Below are positions 60,828-64,000 of a stretch of 64,000 nucleotides of DNA, one piece after another. Location: positions 1 through 64,000 of the forward strand of contig CAVVDT010000013.1 in assembly GCA_963747005.1 (NCBI GenBank). The letters are read 5' to 3'. Each line of letters starts with the position of its first letter. Within the stretch, counting starts at the first letter, position 1. Both the position numbers and the translations under genes were made by a program. Source of the stretch: CAVVDT01 sp963747005 (lineage in GTDB: Bacteria; Pseudomonadota; Alphaproteobacteria; Rhizobiales; Aestuariivirgaceae). The notes beneath the pieces are model-generated. The model did not search any database. It was given only the letters and a program-made list of their open reading frames with translations, and was not told where the DNA came from.

Positions 60828-61586
60828 ATGCTGGCCGTCTCCGACAGCCCGGAAGCCGAAGCGCTCTACCGCATGGTCGAGGCGGCGCGTAACGTCGTTG
60901 CCTTCACCGGCGCCGGCATCTCGACGGAATGCGGCATCCCCGATTTCCGGTCGCCCGGCGGGGTGTGGAGCCGCTACAAACCCATCGACTTCGAGACCTT
61001 CATGTCATCGCCGGCGGCACGGCGCGAGGGCCTCGCCCGCTTCCTGAAGATCCGCGCCGAGGTGGGCGAAGTGCGGCCGGGCAGGGGGCACCGGGCGATT
61101 GCCGCCCTGGTGGACGCCGGCAAGGCGAGCCTCGTCATCACCCAGAACATCGACGGCCTGCACCAGGCCTCCGGCATTGCCGCCGAAAAGGTCGTCGAAC
61201 TGCACGGCAACGGCACCTATGCCCACTGCCTCGAATGCCGGACCCGCCACGAACTCGACTGGGTGGCGCACGAGATCGAAACCGGGCCCGGCGCCCCCGC
61301 CTGCACGCTGTGCGGCGGGATCATCAAGACCGCTACCATCTCCTTCGGCCAGCCGATGCCGCCCGAGGCCATGCAGCGGGCGCAGGCAGCGGCGCAATCC
61401 TGCGATCTCTTCCTCGCCATCGGCTCGTCGTTGCAGGTCTACCCGGCCGCCGGCATTCCCCTCATCGCCCGCCAGAGCGGTGCCCGCCTGGTCATTATCA
61501 ACGGCGAGCCGACCGGCTTCGACACGCTGGCCGATCTGGTCATCCATGCCGACATCGGCACGACCCTCGATCGCTTCAATCGCTGA
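60828..61586 (+). CDS. cobB: Sirtuin NAD-dependent protein deacylase
   Basis: 252 aa from the ATG at 60828 (an ATG at 60780 would add 16 unconserved residues). Sirtuin motifs: FTGAGISTECGIPDFRSPGG (NAD-binding), TQNIDGLHQ, the catalytic histidine in ELHGNG, and the zinc pairs CLEC and CTLC. ATISFGQPMP and AIGSSLQVYPAAG complete the fold. It lacks the Ala-Tyr-Arg pattern that would clearly mark a desuccinylase. It removes acyl groups from lysines using NAD. Confidence 0.95.
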   Translation: MLAVSDSPEAEALYRMVEAARNVVAFTGAGISTECGIPDFRSPGGVWSRYKPIDFETFMSSPAARREGLARFLKIRAEVGEVRPGRGHRAIAALVDAGKASLVITQNIDGLHQASGIAAEKVVELHGNGTYAHCLECRTRHELDWVAHEIETGPGAPACTLCGGIIKTATISFGQPMPPEAMQRAQAAAQSCDLFLAIGSSLQVYPAAGIPLIARQSGARLVIINGEPTGFDTLADLVIHADIGTTLDRFNR

Positions 61587-61951
61587 TTGCAGGCCACAAG
61601 AGCGAATCACCGGATGCCGTCAACGGCCGGCGGCTTGCCGTCCGGGGCGCCCGCGAGATCGTGCCCTGCCATCGGCGGTCGGTTGATTGTCTGCGACACT
61701 GTTGCATTGTGGCAACGCTGCCCCCTGCCGGCCCTGTCAACGAAAAGCAGGCTATTACAATCAATTACCGTTGAGCGGCCGGTATAACTGGCCGGTTGTT
61801 GGCGACAAGTGGCCAAAAACCGGAGAATTTCCACAAGTTGCGCGCATCTGGGTCTGTACAAACCTCCGACTCATGCGGCAGACTGCCAAAAGTGGCAGTA
61901 GAGGCAAATTTGCTGCCCTGGTTGGTGGATTGGGGACGTCGGGAAGCGATC
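61587..61951. other. Leader region of the cold-shock-domain gene
   Basis: 365 bp without a gene. It includes a 7-3-7 inverted repeat at 61777-61793 (GGCCGGT-ata-ACTGGCC, one mismatch) and AT-richer tracts. Cold-shock genes often have long structured leaders, so this stretch may be transcribed. I could not assign a promoter with confidence. Confidence 0.4.
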
Positions 61952-62545
61952 ATGGCGGGGAACGACTCCCACGGCGGGGGCACGGAGCGGCGGCCTGAGG
62001 TCGAGACGGCGGCACCTGCCGAGGCCAACGTAAAAATCTATCAGATTTCCGGCTTCGTGAAGTGGTTCGACGTGACCAGGGGCTATGGCTTCGTCATCCC
62101 CGACAACGGCATGCCGGACGTCTTGCTGCACCTGTCATGCCTGAAGCGCGACGGCTACGAGGCACCGCTCGAAGGGACCCGGGTGGTGTGCGATGCCGTG
62201 GAGCGCCAGAAGGGCTATCAGTGCCTCAGGGTGCTGGAAGTCGACACCTCGACCGCCATTCACCCGGTGGAGCGCCCGGTGCGCACCCATGTCAGCGTCG
62301 CGGCCACCAGCGAATGGGTCAGGGTGCGGGTCAAATGGTTCAACCGGGTGCGCGGTTTCGGCTTCCTCACCGAAGGCGACGACCGACCGGATATTTTCGT
62401 GCACATGGAAACTCTGCGCAAGACGGCGATCGCCGAGTTGCAGCCCGACCAGTATGTCTATGTGCGCTTCGGCGACGGCCCCAAGGGCCGCATGGCCGCG
62501 GAAGTCCGCATCAGCCTGACCGAAGGGCCGCCCCACACCAACTGA
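61952..62545 (+). CDS. Double cold-shock-domain protein
   Basis: 197 aa from the ATG at 61952. Two cold-shock domains: the first (about 30-100) with GFVKWFDVTRGYGFVIPD and LLHLSCLKRDG, the second (about 125-195) with VRVKWFNRVRGFGFLTE and DIFVHMETLRKT. Both contain the RNP1-like G(Y/F)GF motif that binds single-stranded nucleic acid. Two-domain forms are typical of alphaproteobacteria (as in Caulobacter CspC/CspD). Role: RNA chaperone in cold or stationary phase. Confidence 0.94.
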   Translation: MAGNDSHGGGTERRPEVETAAPAEANVKIYQISGFVKWFDVTRGYGFVIPDNGMPDVLLHLSCLKRDGYEAPLEGTRVVCDAVERQKGYQCLRVLEVDTSTAIHPVERPVRTHVSVAATSEWVRVRVKWFNRVRGFGFLTEGDDRPDIFVHMETLRKTAIAELQPDQYVYVRFGDGPKGRMAAEVRISLTEGPPHTN

Positions 62546-62555
62546 GCGGACGCCC

Positions 62556-63626
62556 TCACAGGAACGTCGCGGCGATATCCACGGTCGACTGTTCGCCGAG
62601 GTGGACATAATTCTCATCGAGCCATGCCGCCGCGTAGTCGCGGCCGGCGTCGCGCAGATGGCACAGGAACGTCCAGTCGGCATTGAACTTGCTGGCCACG
62701 CCGAGCCTCACCATGACGTCGTCGGCCGAGATCGCATGCACCAGCATCTTCTTCAGACGCGCTGCCAACTCGTCGTGCTCGTCGATCAGCGAGGTGACAA
62801 AGGCGATCGCCCGCATCTCGCGCATCAGCGAGGAGTTGAAGCTGATCTCGCTGATGCGGTTGAAGATGCCGGTGGCCGTGGTCGGCACCTCGGCCCGGTT
62901 GAGCGGGTTGATGTGGATGATCAGGACATCGCGGCTGTCGCAATGGTAGATCAGCGGGAAGATGGCGGGGTTGCCCATATAGCCGCCGTCCCAGTAGGCC
63001 TCGCCGTCGATCTCCACCGCCTGGAACAGGAACGGCAGGCAGGCCGAAGCCAGCACCGCGTCGGCGGTCAACTCGGTGTTGTCGAAGATCTTGACCTTGC
63101 CGGTGCGCACGTTGGTCGCACACAGGAAAATCCTGACCGGGCAGTTCGACTTGTGGATGGCGTCGAAATCGACCGAGCGCTCGAGCACGCCGCGCAAGGG
63201 ATTATGGTTCATGGGGTTGAGCTGGTAGGGCGAGAACATCCGCGTCATCAGATCGAACATCATGAAGACCGGCGAATTGTCCAGCCCGTGGCTGCCGGTG
63301 AGCCGATCGAGGGGGCTCGGTTGCAGCGGGCTCAAGGTGGCGCTCTCGCTGACGCGCTTCCAGAAGCGCGTGAGCGCCTCGCGCGCGCCCTGGGCACCGC
63401 CCAGAGCCATGCCGGATGCCATGACGGCAGCATTCATCGCACCGGCGCTGGTCGCCACGATGCCGTCATAGGCAATGCGCTCATCTTCCAGCAGGCGGTC
63501 GAGAACGCCCCAGGTGAAAGCACCATGGGCGCCGCCGCCCTGAAGCGCCAGGTTGATGGTCCTGACATCGGTGCGCCCCGGCGCTCCGGTCCCGCGCGAC
63601 GTCCGCATTCTTGCCTGACCGGTCAT
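62556..63626 (-). CDS. Patatin-like phospholipase
   Basis: 356 aa from the ATG at 63626. Patatin motifs: the oxyanion hole LQGGGAHGAFTWG, the nucleophile elbow ATSAGAMNA (serine in T-S-A-G; G-T-S-A-G is more usual), and the catalytic aspartate in WDGGYMGNP. An acyl hydrolase of membrane or storage lipids, or of polyhydroxyalkanoate-associated lipids. The N-terminal 35 residues are unconserved. It converges on the cold-shock gene (10-bp gap). Confidence 0.92.
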   Translation of the reverse strand: MTGQARMRTSRGTGAPGRTDVRTINLALQGGGAHGAFTWGVLDRLLEDERIAYDGIVATSAGAMNAAVMASGMALGGAQGAREALTRFWKRVSESATLSPLQPSPLDRLTGSHGLDNSPVFMMFDLMTRMFSPYQLNPMNHNPLRGVLERSVDFDAIHKSNCPVRIFLCATNVRTGKVKIFDNTELTADAVLASACLPFLFQAVEIDGEAYWDGGYMGNPAIFPLIYHCDSRDVLIIHINPLNRAEVPTTATGIFNRISEISFNSSLMREMRAIAFVTSLIDEHDELAARLKKMLVHAISADDVMVRLGVASKFNADWTFLCHLRDAGRDYAAAWLDENYVHLGEQSTVDIAATFL

Positions 63627-63818
63627 GGCGTTTCCCCTCGGGTCATCGATTTTCTCGCCCGGCAGGCGCACGCCTCAAGTCGAGGTGGCGCCCGTCAGGC
63701 GCAGGAAAGCGGCGACCTCGGCCATCTCCCTCAAACGACGCGTACCGCGTGTCGGGTTGCCGCGCCAGCAGAATTTGGCAATGCAACGGCCGTGCCACCC
63801 CGCGGACGGCCTGTCGGG

Positions 63819-64000
63819 ATGGCTTTTCGAGTCCGAAAGCCGGCGCACTTTGGCGGCGATGGCTGCGGCAACGACACCATCACCGACTTCGCCGGCCCCA
63901 ACAAGGAGAAGATCGACCTGTCCGGCGTCAGCGGCATCGCTGACTTTGCCGATCTGGTCGCCAACCACCTGGGGGACCACGGCACTTTCGTGGTGATCGT
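63819..64000 (+). pseudogene. RTX protein C-terminal fragment, running off the window
   Basis: The frame from the ATG at 63819 reads MAFRVRKPAHFGGDGCGND and continues into TITDFAGPNKEKIDLSGVSG and on to FADLVANHLGDHG at the window edge. This closely parallels the C-terminal segment of the RTX protein at 50811 (GNDRIFGF...ERIDLSDVTG...HDLVHNHLS). Only one recognisable nonapeptide precedes it, and the upstream codons in the same frame look non-coding. It therefore seems to be a 5'-truncated copy, though the true 3' end lies outside the window. Confidence 0.55.

Noticed and set aside
1..64000. CRISPR arrays, tRNA and rRNA genes
   Set aside because: No regularly spaced direct repeats and no recognisable tRNA cloverleaf or rRNA signature was seen in the intergenic gaps, which are mostly short.

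Overview
The window looks like a chromosomal segment of a high-G+C alphaproteobacterium, most likely Hyphomicrobiales (Rhizobiales) or a close relative. The main grounds are gene order: a DUF3572 gene beside divK-pleD with rpmG just beyond; lptD-surA-pdxA-ksgA next to pepA-holC; and hemN, an FnrN-type regulator and a complete ccoNOQP-GHIS cluster. A B12-dependent ribonucleotide reductase (nrdJ) and a cell-cycle CtrA-type site fit the same placement. No tRNA, rRNA or CRISPR array was seen.

Layout. 1-2.6 kb is an accessory edge: palindromic intergenic repeats, an IS110-type transposase and an unrecognised lower-G+C gene that sits 12 bp behind nrdJ. 2.6-6.6 kb is nrdJ, with a tandem pair of NrdR-like boxes about 300 bp upstream. 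7.3-11.3 kb holds a secreted Cache-like protein under a promoter with a repeated palindromic operator, a CitE-like lyase, an EamA transporter and a zinc alcohol dehydrogenase. 11.4-19.1 kb is the envelope/housekeeping block ksgA-pdxA-surA-lptD (minus strand), divergent from pepA-holC-methyltransferase. 19.8-27 kb is a mix: DUF1737, an AstE/AspA-like deacylase, an SDR, two PilZ proteins, an AhpD-like protein, a repeat-containing OmpA-family protein, ndk and a VUT transporter.

27-38.7 kb is a low-oxygen respiration region: hemN, a BKACE enzyme, fnrN, a hemerythrin-like protein and the whole cbb3 oxidase structural and assembly set. Two FNR-type boxes (28381-28394 and a perfect one at 30745-30758) tie the region to the FnrN regulator encoded inside it. 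38.7-48 kb holds a P-loop protein, a Tad-like surface protein, DinB, a glutathione transferase, an agmatinase-family enzyme, a DMSP-lyase-family cupin, a PcaB/PurB-type lyase, a ROK kinase and a HAD-like protein.

48-52.2 kb is the cell-cycle module DUF3572 / divK-pleD / rpmG, interrupted between pleD and rpmG by a composite RTX protein gene. A perfect TTAA-N7-TTAAC CtrA-type site lies just after pleD. 52.4-63.6 kb carries three more glutathione transferases, an EEP-fold membrane protein, an EamA transporter, a Sel1 protein, a YeeE/YedE transporter, a ClpP-fold membrane-anchored protein, a thioredoxin-like protein, a sirtuin, a double cold-shock-domain protein and a patatin. The right edge holds a fragment closely resembling the C-terminus of the RTX protein at 51 kb.

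Most of the window is ordinary core genome. The parts worth a second look are the left accessory edge, the NrdR, FNR, CtrA and Cache-gene regulatory sites, the repeat architecture of the OmpA-family protein, and the two RTX loci.
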